63,079 bases of DNA from Pseudomonas sp. (GCF_030683065.1 NZ_JAUXMX010000055.1:1-63079), one strand, 5' to 3'. Shown: positions 27,499 to 35,825, counted from the first letter of the stretch. Translations and numbers: made by a program. The notes: generated by a model not told the origin, from the letters alone.

Positions 27499-27504
27499 AT
27501 GTAT

Positions 27505-28002
27505 TTACTCAGGAATGAAATCGCCGGGGATTATCTCGCCATTACGCGACATGTGCACGCTACGGCCGAACAACAAACCAGTTTTTACCTGGCCTTCAAG
27601 GCGATAGCGGATAGGTTCTTCAGGCCGTTCCAGTAATTTGACGATTTGCCGTAGGTGTCGCCAAAGGTTGGTGCGCACGGGCACATCAAACACGTGATGG
27701 CCATAGGCTGGAACCGTGAACCAGGTGTCGGATTGGCCTTCTGCCAGCTTAACCTCATTAAGGTGTACGCGGTAATCCAGGCCGCGAACCGGCAGGCTCA
27801 TGCTGTTGGGGTTGTCGATGCGAAAACGCAGGACGAACTGCTGCTCCAATAACTTGGCCCTGACGACTTCCACTTTGACCAGGCGGACATCGGGATCCTT
27901 GAATCCCCCGCTGGTCCATGTGGAACATCCGCCGAGCCCGCAAAGCAGGCCGAAAAAAATCAGTAGGCTGAGAGTTTTTATAGTTAGCGCCTGGGAAAAC
28001 AT
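27505..28002 (-). CDS. LEA type 2 family lipoprotein
   Basis: A 165-residue lipoprotein with the signal TLSLLIFFGLLCGLGG-Cys. The mature part is a LEA14/water-stress-type beta sandwich (VKVEVVRAKLLEQQFVLRFRIDNPN...LPVRGLDYRV). The start MFSQALTI follows GGAG. Such proteins are periplasmic with poorly known function. It is first of a three-gene minus-strand unit. Confidence 0.75.
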   Translation of the reverse strand: MFSQALTIKTLSLLIFFGLLCGLGGCSTWTSGGFKDPDVRLVKVEVVRAKLLEQQFVLRFRIDNPNSMSLPVRGLDYRVHLNEVKLAEGQSDTWFTVPAYGHHVFDVPVRTNLWRHLRQIVKLLERPEEPIRYRLEGQVKTGLLFGRSVHMSRNGEIIPGDFIPE

Positions 28003-28114
28003 TTCATACTCCAAAGGACGCGTCAGTGTAACAAGCACGTGCTTGGCTGCAACGTGTTGTGAGGGTAAAAAAACCTGCGCCATACTGAACGCTTAATAGG
28101 ACAGGAGTGTGACC

Positions 28115-28675
28115 ATGCCTCGTTACGAGATCGCCTTTGCCGGCCAGTTGGCGCCAGGGGCGCAGCTGGACGCAGTCAAAGCCAATCTGGCCAAGTTGTT
28201 TCAGGCTGATGCCACGCGGATTGCCTTGCTGTTCTCCGGGCGGCGAATGGTGATCAAGAACAACCTGGATGAAGCCGGGGCGGAAAAATATCGCAGCATC
28301 CTGTTGCGCGCCGGTGCTCTGGTCGAGGTGCGGAGCATCGTGGATGATATCGAGGAAATCGAACTGGCGCCGCCGCCTGCGGCCGAGCCCGAGTCTGATT
28401 TTGTGTCTGCGGCGAGTACGCCCGCGATGGGTGGCCGGCGGCTCAAGGTGCTGCCTCGGGATGAATACATGGCGGCGTTTTCTGACGTTGATGCACCGGA
28501 CTTTGCCATTGCGCCACTAGGCGACGACCTGCAGGATGAACAGCCCGTAGCGCAAGCGCCGCCGCTCGATCTGTCGCAATTCAGTCTGGCACCTGCCGGC
28601 AGCGACATGGGTGAGATCAAGGCCGTGCCAGCTGCGCCGCCGCCGGATATATCCCATCTGAAATTACAGGAATAG
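28115..28675 (+). CDS. Hypothetical two-part protein (RYEIAFAGQL domain plus acidic tail)
   Basis: A 186-residue protein. Residues about 1-75 form a compact alpha/beta domain (PRYEIAFAGQLAPGAQ...LFSGRRMVIKNNLDEAGAEKYRSILLRAGALVEV). Similar segments occur, as I recall, at the N-termini of pseudomonad DUF805 membrane proteins. The rest is acidic, Pro/Ala-rich and probably disordered, ending PDISHLKL. ATG follows AGGAG at 7 bp. Function unknown. Confidence 0.65.
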   Translation: MPRYEIAFAGQLAPGAQLDAVKANLAKLFQADATRIALLFSGRRMVIKNNLDEAGAEKYRSILLRAGALVEVRSIVDDIEEIELAPPPAAEPESDFVSAASTPAMGGRRLKVLPRDEYMAAFSDVDAPDFAIAPLGDDLQDEQPVAQAPPLDLSQFSLAPAGSDMGEIKAVPAAPPPDISHLKLQE

Positions 28676-28750
28676 CTCGGGTCTGGAGATTGTCCTTCTC
28701 GCGGCGGCAGTCGCGCAGACTGTTAGCTGTCGGTGGGTGAGCAGCTTTTT

Positions 28751-28773
28751 GTAGCCTGGATGAAATCCGCGGG
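28751..28773 (+). repeat. REP-like half element
   Basis: GTAGCCTGGATGAAATCCGC followed by GGG, in the gap between convergent genes. Confidence 0.5.
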
Positions 28774-28856
28774 AAAGCTGGTGGATTCTCCTCGCCCTGC
28801 GCACCCTGCGTGCAGCAAGCGAGGGCGCCGCGCAAAGGGATTTGGTGTTCGTCGTT

Positions 28857-29345
28857 TCAGACAAAGCCCGCGCAGCATTTCTTGAATTTCTGCCCGCTGG
28901 CACACGGGCATGGGTCATTGCGCCCGACCTGCAGCGCGACCGTAGGGTCGATGAAGAACCAATGGCCTTGGTGCTGGACGAAGGCGGAGCGTTCACGGTG
29001 AGCATGTTCGCCACCGTCATCATGCCAGCGGGCGGTAAAGGTCACGAACGCATGTTCCGGCTGGCCGCCGAACACTTCACTGCTTTCGACTTCCAGGCCA
29101 AGCCAGGTGCTCTGCAGGCTCCAGGCGCTGATGGCGGCGCGATCCAGACCTGTTTGTTGTGCCGCCAGGGTGGTCGCCAGCAAATAGTCGACCAGCCCCA
29201 GTACATAGGCGCTGTAGCGCGAACGCATCAGCCCCTCGGCGCTCGGTGCTGGCAGCCCGGCATGGTAGCGACCGCAGCACTCGTCGAGTGAGCTGCCACT
29301 GCCGCAAGGGCAGCTTGGCAGAGGATCGCCATTGGCTGTCGTCAT
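28857..29345 (-). CDS. YchJ-family SEC-C protein
   Basis: A 162-residue protein with SEC-C motifs at both ends: CPCGSGSSLDECCG near residue 12 and NDPCPCASGQKFKKCCAG at the C-terminus. The central YchJ domain includes LMRSRYSAYVLG and TWLGLEV. It is probably a zinc protein; function unknown. The start MTTANGDPLP removes a non-conserved extension that overlaps the upstream gene. Confidence 0.85.
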   Translation of the reverse strand: MTTANGDPLPSCPCGSGSSLDECCGRYHAGLPAPSAEGLMRSRYSAYVLGLVDYLLATTLAAQQTGLDRAAISAWSLQSTWLGLEVESSEVFGGQPEHAFVTFTARWHDDGGEHAHRERSAFVQHQGHWFFIDPTVALQVGRNDPCPCASGQKFKKCCAGFV

Positions 29346-29350
29346 GTGGC

Positions 29351-29848
29351 CTACCACCAGTATTTGCCGAAGTTTTCCGGGTTGGCCCAAAACTTGGCAT
29401 TCAGCCAGTCGGGGACCTGTTTGTAGTCGAGCAAGTCGTAGGTGAACAGGCTCAGGGTCTGTTCGCCGCGCTGAAAACGCTCACTGGCCTGCAGCGCCAA
29501 GGCAAAGAAGTCGGTGTCCTGCCAGGCGCAGGCCTGCAGGTCGACCAGTACGGCCATGCGGCTGGCATTAAGGTTGCGGATGCCGCCGAGAAGCTCCAGA
29601 GCGGTGCGCTTGGGCAGATGCTCAAGGCAGTCGATGACTAGCGCCAGGTCAAATCGTTGCGCTGCCAGCTCGGCTGGCAGGGCGCCGGCAGCCGCGTGTG
29701 CAACCTGACAGTCGGGGTGCGCGGCCTGAAAAGCAGCCAGCGCAGGCAGTGCATTGGCACCTATTAATAGCAGGCGGCTTGGTGCGTAACGCTCCAGTAA
29801 AGCGGCCAGCGCTTGCTGTGGCGTACGTGAAGAAGTGCTCTCGGTCAT
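29351..29848 (-). CDS. Methyltransferase-like protein (possibly DUF6231)
   Basis: A 165-residue protein with a Rossmann-like pattern: RLLLIGANALPALAAF (residues about 25-40), then FDLALVIDCLEHLPKRTALELLGGIRNL, as in class I methyltransferases. It lacks a canonical GxGxG loop, so SAM binding is doubtful. It lies 5 bp upstream of the YchJ gene, forming an operon. Confidence 0.6.
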   Translation of the reverse strand: MTESTSSRTPQQALAALLERYAPSRLLLIGANALPALAAFQAAHPDCQVAHAAAGALPAELAAQRFDLALVIDCLEHLPKRTALELLGGIRNLNASRMAVLVDLQACAWQDTDFFALALQASERFQRGEQTLSLFTYDLLDYKQVPDWLNAKFWANPENFGKYWW

Positions 29849-30011
29849 CGATAATCCTCGATCAATTGTGAAAAGACTACCGTGTCGCCGGGTGAAGGCC
29901 TAGAACCTAATATTGTTGTTGCGTATGTAAATCATGCCTGGCGGATTCTAAAACGGGAGTCTTTACTCCATACGTATCGGTTTTGGTCCGATTCTTACTG
30001 GAGACAAGCAC

Positions 30012-30644
30012 ATGAGCATCATAAGGAAAGCCGTACCCCTGATTTTAACGACCAGCTTCTTGACGGGTTGCGCTGGCCTGCAGAAAACCGATTGGCCGAC
30101 GTGCGCGGCAATCGGTGGTGTGGGCGGTGCGGCACTGGGCGCGATTGAGAGTTCGACGTGGGCAGGTGGTGGTGCCTTGGTCGGTGCCGGTATGGCCGCA
30201 GCCTATTGCTGGGTGCATGGTGCCGCAGGCGAAGAGCTGGTGATGGTCGAGGAGGTTATGGTCGAAGAGACGCCCATGCCTGAGCCAGTCGCTGAAGCTG
30301 TGCGTGTCGAGCTGGATGTGAAGTTTGATTTCGACAAGGCTCAAGTCAAGGAAGGCAGTTTTGCCGATATCAAAAACCTTGCTGACTTCATGGCGCAGTA
30401 CCCGCAAACCACTACCGTGGTGGAAGGGCATACCGACTCCATCGGTACCGACACTTACAATCAGGGGCTTTCCGAGCGTCGTGCCAACGCTGTTCGCGAT
30501 GTGCTGGTCAACCAGTATGGTGTGAATAGTAGTCGCGTCAACTCGGTAGGCTATGGCGAAACCCGCCCGGTTGCTGACAACGCGACTGACGCCGGGCGCG
30601 CAATCAACCGTCGAGTCGAGGCTGAAGTCGAGGCGCGGCCTTAA
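30012..30644 (+). CDS. OmpA-family lipoprotein (first of tandem pair)
   Basis: A 210-residue lipoprotein with lipobox LTG-Cys20. A glycine-zipper stretch (AIGGVGGAALGAIESSTWAGG...) is followed by a C-terminal OmpA-like domain (VKFDFDKAQVKEG...VVEGHTDSIGTDTYNQGLSERRA). The domain binds peptidoglycan and so ties the outer membrane to the wall. It pairs with the next gene, which has the same architecture. It is syntenic with the OmpA-type gene PA1041 near ychJ in P. aeruginosa. Confidence 0.88.
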   Translation: MSIIRKAVPLILTTSFLTGCAGLQKTDWPTCAAIGGVGGAALGAIESSTWAGGGALVGAGMAAAYCWVHGAAGEELVMVEEVMVEETPMPEPVAEAVRVELDVKFDFDKAQVKEGSFADIKNLADFMAQYPQTTTVVEGHTDSIGTDTYNQGLSERRANAVRDVLVNQYGVNSSRVNSVGYGETRPVADNATDAGRAINRRVEAEVEARP

Positions 30645-30702
30645 CTATAATCACGCGCTCTCGCTGGGGGCGCGCTTGTACTCTCCAGAGGGTGCGACTT
30701 AA

Positions 30703-30739
30703 CTCCTGTATTACTGGCAACACGCCGGTAATACAGGAG
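30703..30739 (+). promoter_or_regulatory. Hairpin covering the ribosome-binding site of the second OmpA gene
   Basis: CTCCTGTATTACTGGC (30703-30718) pairs with GCCGGTAATACAGGAG (30724-30739): 16 bp with one G-U wobble and a 5-base loop. The Shine-Dalgarno GGAG (30736-30739) is entirely in the 3' arm, 7 bases before ATG 30747. No T-tract follows, so it is a poor terminator and a good candidate for translational control. Confidence 0.7.
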
Positions 30740-30746
30740 ATTCGCC

Positions 30747-31478
30747 ATGAGAATCAGACTCTTTAGAGTTGCTTGCCCCCTTCTCGTGGCCAGCAGTGTT
30801 CTATCCGGTTGCGTCACGACTTCCAGTACGGGAGATGCGGCGCTCAACCAGGGGAACTGGCCCTTATGCAGTGCGATTGGAGGCTTGGCCGGGGGTGGCC
30901 TGGGCGCAATCGAAAGTTCAGCTTGGGCAGCAGGTGGTGCCGTGGCCGGCGCGGTCATAGGCGGTATTCTGTGCTATGCCCAAGACGGTGACTTGGATGG
31001 CGATGGCGTGTTCGATCGTCGCGACCGTTGCCCGGATACACCGCCCAATACTCAGGTGCGCCACAATGGCTGTCCATTCCCCGAGTATGCGAGCCCATCG
31101 CAAGTGATGGCGCCCGATGAGCCTGCAGTGCCGGTTCGAGTTGAGCTGGACGTGAAGTTCGACTTCGACAAGTCGGTAGTCAAGGCGGGCAGTCATGCCG
31201 ACATCAAAAGCCTCGCTGACTTCATGAAGCAGTACCCGCAGACCAGCACAGCTGTCGAGGGGCATACCGACTCCGTTGGCTCCGAGGCCTATAACCAAGG
31301 TTTGTCCGAACGGCGCGCCAGTGCCGTGCGTGACGTGCTGGTCGAACAACATGGGGTTGAGACCAGCCGGGTGACGGCTGTCGGTTACGGTGAATTACGC
31401 CCGGTTGCCGATAACGCTACGGAGTCTGGGCGCGCTATCAATCGAAGGGTCGAGGCTGCGGTTGAAACGCTGCCGTAG
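30747..31478 (+). CDS. OmpA-family lipoprotein with calcium-type repeat (second of tandem pair)
   Basis: A 243-residue lipoprotein with lipobox LSG-Cys22. It has the same glycine-zipper segment (LCSAIGGLAGGGLGAIESS) and OmpA-like domain (VEGHTDSVGSEAYNQGLSERRA) as its neighbour. Between them lies a thrombospondin type 3-like Asp-rich repeat (DGDLDGDGVFDRRDRCPDTP) that the first copy lacks. That repeat usually binds calcium. Its translation start is buried in a hairpin. Confidence 0.88.
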   Translation: MRIRLFRVACPLLVASSVLSGCVTTSSTGDAALNQGNWPLCSAIGGLAGGGLGAIESSAWAAGGAVAGAVIGGILCYAQDGDLDGDGVFDRRDRCPDTPPNTQVRHNGCPFPEYASPSQVMAPDEPAVPVRVELDVKFDFDKSVVKAGSHADIKSLADFMKQYPQTSTAVEGHTDSVGSEAYNQGLSERRASAVRDVLVEQHGVETSRVTAVGYGELRPVADNATESGRAINRRVEAAVETLP

Positions 31479-31609
31479 GCTGCCTCATCTGATGCGGGCC
31501 GGTCGTTGATCGGCCAGGTATCTGGCGGGGCGGGAGGTCTCTGCAGTTTTTGCTAGCCTGGCGCAAAGCGGTTAAGGTGCGGCGGAGCAAAAAAACTGCA
31601 GGGGCGGAC

Positions 31610-31909
31610 ATGAGACTTTTGTTGGGGCTGGGCAAAGTACTGACTGCGTTATTTTGGGGCGTGGTGTTGGCCAATCTGCTTGAGCCATTCGCGCAGCCTT
31701 TCGCAATGCTGCTGACTCTCGCGGGCGCTGCGCTGGTCATGATCCATGTGCTGGAGTTGTTGGTGTTCAATGATCGCCTGAGCGGGCACACGCAGCCTGG
31801 TTTGGCGCGCGTGCAAATTCTGCTGTTTGGCATTTTCCACCTGCAGGCACTGACGGCCGGGCAGTCGGTGGGCGACGCTGCAGTGCCGTTGGAGGTTGAG
31901 CATGCGTAA
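31610..31909 (+). CDS. DUF1145-type small membrane protein
   Basis: A 99-residue protein with about three hydrophobic helices (GLGKVLTALFWGVVLANLL, MLLTLAGAALVMIHVLELLV, QILLFGIFHLQAL). This resembles DUF1145. No function is known. Its last 8 bases overlap the start of the collagen-like gene, implying coupled translation. Confidence 0.68.
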   Translation: MRLLLGLGKVLTALFWGVVLANLLEPFAQPFAMLLTLAGAALVMIHVLELLVFNDRLSGHTQPGLARVQILLFGIFHLQALTAGQSVGDAAVPLEVEHA

Positions 31910-32663
31910 CGTGTTGCTCTTGGCTGCACTGGTCAGCCCGATGGCGCTGGCGCAGAACCTGATCGATGTGCAGTCGCATGCCTTGCTGCGCTTGCCGGCG
32001 ACCAGCAGCGTGTTGCGGGTGGAGCGTTTGCACGTGGCAGATCATGGCACGCTGCTGATTCCTGCCGGGCTTACCGAGATGCATGTCGCCGACTTGCGCC
32101 TGGGCCGTGATGCGCGCATCGCTGTCGCGCCTGGCCAGCAGGCTTTTCGTCTGGAGGTGCTGAGCGGCGAGATCGCTGCCGGTGCACAGATCAGCGTGCG
32201 CGGCAGCCCAGGTTCGTTTGTGCAACCCGCATTGCCAGGGCGTTCACTTACCATACGCCTGGTCGATGTGTTGGCTCCGGCGTTACTGGTCGATGCCCGT
32301 GGCGGCATGGGGACGCCAGGTTATGTTGGTCTGGATGGCGCGGATGGCAAGCCGGGTGGCTGCACCTGGGGCCAGGCCAGTCGCGGTCATGATGGGCTAA
32401 ACGGAGGTGATGGCCAGGCTGGAGCCGTAGGTGGTCAGGTTCGCCTGGAAGTCCCGGGGGACTTTCCACTGGAGCGCTTGCAAGTGCTCCTTGACGGCGG
32501 TGCTGGTGGTGCCGCTGGCAACGGAGGTGGTGCAGGGGCTGGTGGCGCGAGCAAGGGCTGCTGGCTGTACAGCACGCAGCATGCTCGCGGTGGACGCCCC
32601 GGCCAGGCTGGTCAGGCCGGCGTTGCGGGGCCGGCCGGCAATCTGGACATAGTGCGGTTTTAG
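31902..32663 (+). CDS. Exported Gly-rich collagen-like protein
   Basis: A 253-residue protein. A signal peptide (MRNVLLLAALVSPMALA) is followed by a beta-rich domain of about 120 residues. The C-terminal part contains interrupted collagen-like G-x-y runs (GYVGLDGADGKPGG, GGDGQAGAVG, GGRPGQAGQAGVAGPAG), poly-Gly segments and two Cys (GGCTW, KGCWLY). The repeats are too short for a long triple helix. It is probably an exported surface or periplasmic protein of unknown role. Confidence 0.65.
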   Translation: MRNVLLLAALVSPMALAQNLIDVQSHALLRLPATSSVLRVERLHVADHGTLLIPAGLTEMHVADLRLGRDARIAVAPGQQAFRLEVLSGEIAAGAQISVRGSPGSFVQPALPGRSLTIRLVDVLAPALLVDARGGMGTPGYVGLDGADGKPGGCTWGQASRGHDGLNGGDGQAGAVGGQVRLEVPGDFPLERLQVLLDGGAGGAAGNGGGAGAGGASKGCWLYSTQHARGGRPGQAGQAGVAGPAGNLDIVRF

Positions 32664-32676
32664 ATAAGCGGTTATA

Positions 32677-32705
32677 GGCTCAGGGGTGCTGTGCGCACCT
32701 GAGCC
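32677..32705. terminator. Hairpin between converging genes
   Basis: GGCTCAGG...TGC pairs with GCGCACCTGAGCC with a small bulge. It sits between the collagen-like gene and the CopD-like gene, 5 bp past the latter's stop. No clear T-tract. Confidence 0.5.
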
Positions 32706-32709
32706 TCGC

Positions 32710-33174
32710 TCAAAAGCCCGGGCGGGCTGCAGCGATGCTGGTCACTACCAGGCCCAGAATCAGGTTGAGGCCCACCAAGCGGCGAATACGTCCGAGTACT
32801 GCACCGCCGTTCGGCCAGTCTTCGCCCGCCACTGCGCGACGTAGTTCAGGCAGCTGCAGCGCCTGCACGCGGATAAACAGCGCAAGCATGACTAAATACA
32901 GACCAATCATGATGTGTACGTAACGTGGCGCCGTCTCGAAGCCGGAAAAACCCAGGTGGAGCATGCCCACGCCGGTAATCGGCAGCACTATCACGGCCGC
33001 CCAGACCCAGTAGAAGAAACGCTGAAAGACCTCGAGCCACAGTTTCAAGCGAGCAGGTGCCTCGAGGGTGCTGACCGCAGCGGGGCGCAGGATCATCCAG
33101 GCGAAGAACATACCGCCAACCCAGATCAGTGCGGCGAGCAGATGCAGTGCGTAGGTCACAGCGTAAGGTGTCAT
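32710..33174 (-). CDS. CopD-like integral membrane protein
   Basis: A 154-residue protein with four membrane helices. The first begins TYALHLLAALIWVGGMFFAWMIL. HLLAALIWVG with its paired His is typical of the CopD/DUF2269-like four-helix superfamily, which may bind haem or copper. It is divergent from dinG, with about 115 bp between. Confidence 0.75.
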   Translation of the reverse strand: MTPYAVTYALHLLAALIWVGGMFFAWMILRPAAVSTLEAPARLKLWLEVFQRFFYWVWAAVIVLPITGVGMLHLGFSGFETAPRYVHIMIGLYLVMLALFIRVQALQLPELRRAVAGEDWPNGGAVLGRIRRLVGLNLILGLVVTSIAAARPGF

Positions 33175-33288
33175 GTAAAACTCCGGTCCGGGTTCTGCGC
33201 ATTATCGATTAGCGCGCTATGATAGCGGTCGTTGCCAGACACTGAAAATTTATCCAGCCTTTTCGCCCGTAGACCACGTCCAGATCCC

Positions 33289-35433
33289 ATGCTCAGTACC
33301 GAACTCAAGTCCCAGATTCAGGGCGCGTACACGCGTTTCCTCGAAGCCAAATCGCTCAAGCCCCGCTATGGCCAACGGCTGATGATCGCCGATATCGCCA
33401 AGGTGCTGGGGGCGATCAAGGTCGACGGGGAAGGTCGGCGCGACGGTGAACCTGCCGTGGTAGCGGTCGAGGCTGGTACCGGAACCGGAAAAACGGTGGC
33501 CTACTGCATGGCGGCGATCCCGGTCGCCAAAGCGGCTGGCAAGCGCCTGGTCATTGCCACTGCGACAGTGGCGCTGCAGGAGCAGATCGTACACAAGGAT
33601 CTGCCTGATCTGATGCGCAACAGTGGTCTCAGTTTCAGCTTCGCCCTGGCCAAGGGGCGAGGGCGCTACCTGTGTCTGTCCAAGCTCGACATGCTGTTGC
33701 AGGAGGGTCATGCGCAAAGCGCCACTGCGCAGTTGTTCGAGGATGAAGGCTTCAGGATCGACGTCGACGAGCAGAGTCAGAAGCTGTTCGTCGCCATGAT
33801 GGAAAAACTCGCCGGTAACAAATGGGATGGCGATCGCGACAGCTGGCCCGAAGAGCTGGAGGACACGCGCTGGTCGCAATTGACCACCGACCACAGCCAG
33901 TGCACCAGCAGGCATTGCCCGAACTTTCAGCAGTGCGCCTTCTACAAGGCCCGCGAGGGCATGAGTAAGGTCGATGTGATTGTCACCAACCACGACATGG
34001 TGCTGGCTGACCTGGCGCTTGGCGGCGGCGCGGTGTTGCCTGACCCGCGCGAAACGCTCTACGTGTTTGACGAGGGGCACCACCTGCCGGACAAGGCCAT
34101 CGGTCACTTTGCCCACTTCACCCGCTTGCGTTCGACCGCCGATTGGCTGGAGCAGACCGCCAAGAACCTCAGCAAACTACTCGCCCAGCATCCACTGCCC
34201 GGTGATCTTGGGCGCTTGATCGAGCAGGTTCCAGAGCTGGCGCGGGAGATCAAGACCCAGCAGCAATTTATGTTCGCCGCGTGCGAGCAGGTGGCCGAAT
34301 TCAAGCCCGGCGAAGACATGCAGGGTCGCGAACGACCGCGCCACCGCTTTGTCGGTGGTCTGGTACCGCCTCACCTGATCGAGCTAGGCGTGGAGTTGAA
34401 GAAGGGCTTCTCCAAGCTCAACGACTTGTTCACCGGGGTTACCGAAAAACTCAAGGAGGCCATGGATGGCGAGGCCACTATCGGCATTGCCAGTCACCAG
34501 GCCGAGGAGTGGTACCCGCTGTTTGGCAGCCTGCTGGCGCGTGCCCATGGCAGCTGGGAACTGTGGCTGGCCTTCACCACCGAAGATCCCGAAGACAGCC
34601 CGCCCATGGCGCGCTGGCTGACCTTGGCTGACAGCGGCGCGTTGTTCGATATCGAGGTCAATGCCAGCCCGATCCTTGCCGCCGAAACCTTGCGCCGCAA
34701 CTTGTGGAACGTGGCCTACGGCGCCCTGGTGACCTCGGCCACCCTGACCGCGCTTGGCACCTTCGACCGCTATCGAATGCGTGCGGGCTTGCCCAAGGTG
34801 GCAGTTACCTCGGTGGTGCCGAGTCCTTTTCATCATGCCGATGCCGGTGTTTTACGGGTGCCGAACCTGAATGCCGATCCGCGCGATGCGGTGGCACATA
34901 CGGCGGCGATCATCCGCGATCTGCCTGCTCTGGTGGAAGGCTCCCGCGGTACGCTGGTGTTGTTCTCCTCGCGCAAGCAGATGCAGGACGTGTTCGAGGG
35001 GTTGGAGCGCGATTGGCGTAAGCGGGTGTTTATCCAGGGCAACTTGTCCAAGCAGGAAACCCTCAACAAGCACAAGGCGCGAGTCGATAGCGGTGAAGAC
35101 AGCGTGCTGTTCGGCTTGGCCAGTTTCGCCGAAGGCGTCGACCTGCCGGGCGCCTATTGTGAGCATGTGGTGATCGCCAAGATTCCCTTTGCGGTGCCGG
35201 ATGATCCGGTGGAGGCGGCGTTGGCCGAGTGGATCGAGGCGCGTGGTGGTAACCCGTTTATGGAAATCGCCGTGCCCGACGCGTCGTTGCGCCTGGTTCA
35301 GGCCTGCGGGCGTTTGCTGCGTACCGAAGAAGACCGCGGCACCATCACCTTGCTCGATCGTCGGGTGGTCACCCAGCGTTACGGCAAGGCGATTCTTAAT
35401 GCGCTGCCACCCTTTCGCCGCGAGATCGACTAG
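33289..35433 (+). CDS. dinG: ATP-dependent DNA helicase DinG
   Basis: A 714-residue superfamily 2 XPD-like 5'-3' helicase that unwinds R-loops and forked DNA. Walker A is AGTGTGKTVAYC (about residue 65). Iron-sulfur cysteines follow (GRYLC..., DHSQCTSRHCPNFQQC), and the DEAH-type box reads FDEGHH. Start MLSTELKSQIQGAYTRF gives the usual length; the upstream in-frame extension is discarded. In many gammaproteobacteria dinG is damage-inducible. Confidence 0.94.
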   Translation: MLSTELKSQIQGAYTRFLEAKSLKPRYGQRLMIADIAKVLGAIKVDGEGRRDGEPAVVAVEAGTGTGKTVAYCMAAIPVAKAAGKRLVIATATVALQEQIVHKDLPDLMRNSGLSFSFALAKGRGRYLCLSKLDMLLQEGHAQSATAQLFEDEGFRIDVDEQSQKLFVAMMEKLAGNKWDGDRDSWPEELEDTRWSQLTTDHSQCTSRHCPNFQQCAFYKAREGMSKVDVIVTNHDMVLADLALGGGAVLPDPRETLYVFDEGHHLPDKAIGHFAHFTRLRSTADWLEQTAKNLSKLLAQHPLPGDLGRLIEQVPELAREIKTQQQFMFAACEQVAEFKPGEDMQGRERPRHRFVGGLVPPHLIELGVELKKGFSKLNDLFTGVTEKLKEAMDGEATIGIASHQAEEWYPLFGSLLARAHGSWELWLAFTTEDPEDSPPMARWLTLADSGALFDIEVNASPILAAETLRRNLWNVAYGALVTSATLTALGTFDRYRMRAGLPKVAVTSVVPSPFHHADAGVLRVPNLNADPRDAVAHTAAIIRDLPALVEGSRGTLVLFSSRKQMQDVFEGLERDWRKRVFIQGNLSKQETLNKHKARVDSGEDSVLFGLASFAEGVDLPGAYCEHVVIAKIPFAVPDDPVEAALAEWIEARGGNPFMEIAVPDASLRLVQACGRLLRTEEDRGTITLLDRRVVTQRYGKAILNALPPFRREID

Positions 35434-35445
35434 CGATCCGTTGAA

Positions 35446-35469
35446 GATCGCCAGCAAGCTGGCTCCTAC
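35446..35469 (+). repeat. REP-like element downstream of dinG
   Basis: GATCGCCAGCAAGCTGGCTC continuing CTAC: an imperfect palindrome of the type abundant between genes of P. putida-like genomes, between the ends of dinG and mrpG. Confidence 0.55.
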
Positions 35470-35483
35470 CTGTTTGCAAAAAC

Positions 35484-35825
35484 TCAGTCCTTATCCCGAT
35501 CCTGCTGCAGGGCATCGCCCAGGCTACCGCACTGCGGCTTGATGCCTGCCCGGTAGGCGGCTCGTGACAGCACATGGGCGGCCAGCGGAGCACTGGCCAG
35601 CAGCACCAGCACACCCAGCAGGACTTCCAGGGCGACCTCGGCATTACTCGCCGCAGCGACGCCTGCCAATATCAGTGTCGCGCCCAACAGCCCGGTTTTG
35701 CTCGCCGCATGCATGCGGCTGTAACTGTCCGGCAGGCGCACTACGCCTATGGCCCCGAGCAGGGAAACCAGCGCACCGGCGAGTACTAGAAACGAGGCCA
35801 GCCAGGCCAAAAGTGGGGAGGTCAT
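35484..35825 (-). CDS. mrpG: Mrp antiporter subunit G (minus-strand operon)
   Basis: A 113-residue three-helix membrane subunit of the Mrp/Pha/Sha cation-proton antiporter. It has the family signature LGAIGVVRLPDSYSRMHAASKTGLLG. Last gene of the mrpA-C-D-E-F-G minus-strand operon, overlapping mrpF by 4 bp (ATGA). Confidence 0.9.
   Translation of the reverse strand: MTSPLLAWLASFLVLAGALVSLLGAIGVVRLPDSYSRMHAASKTGLLGATLILAGVAAASNAEVALEVLLGVLVLLASAPLAAHVLSRAAYRAGIKPQCGSLGDALQQDRDKD

Noticed and set aside
24245..35433. Possible genomic island or defence system in this cluster of small unknown genes
   Set aside because: Gene order resembles the quiP to dinG stretch of P. aeruginosa, no integrase, transposase or nuclease-type defence genes occur, and codon use looks like the neighbours'.
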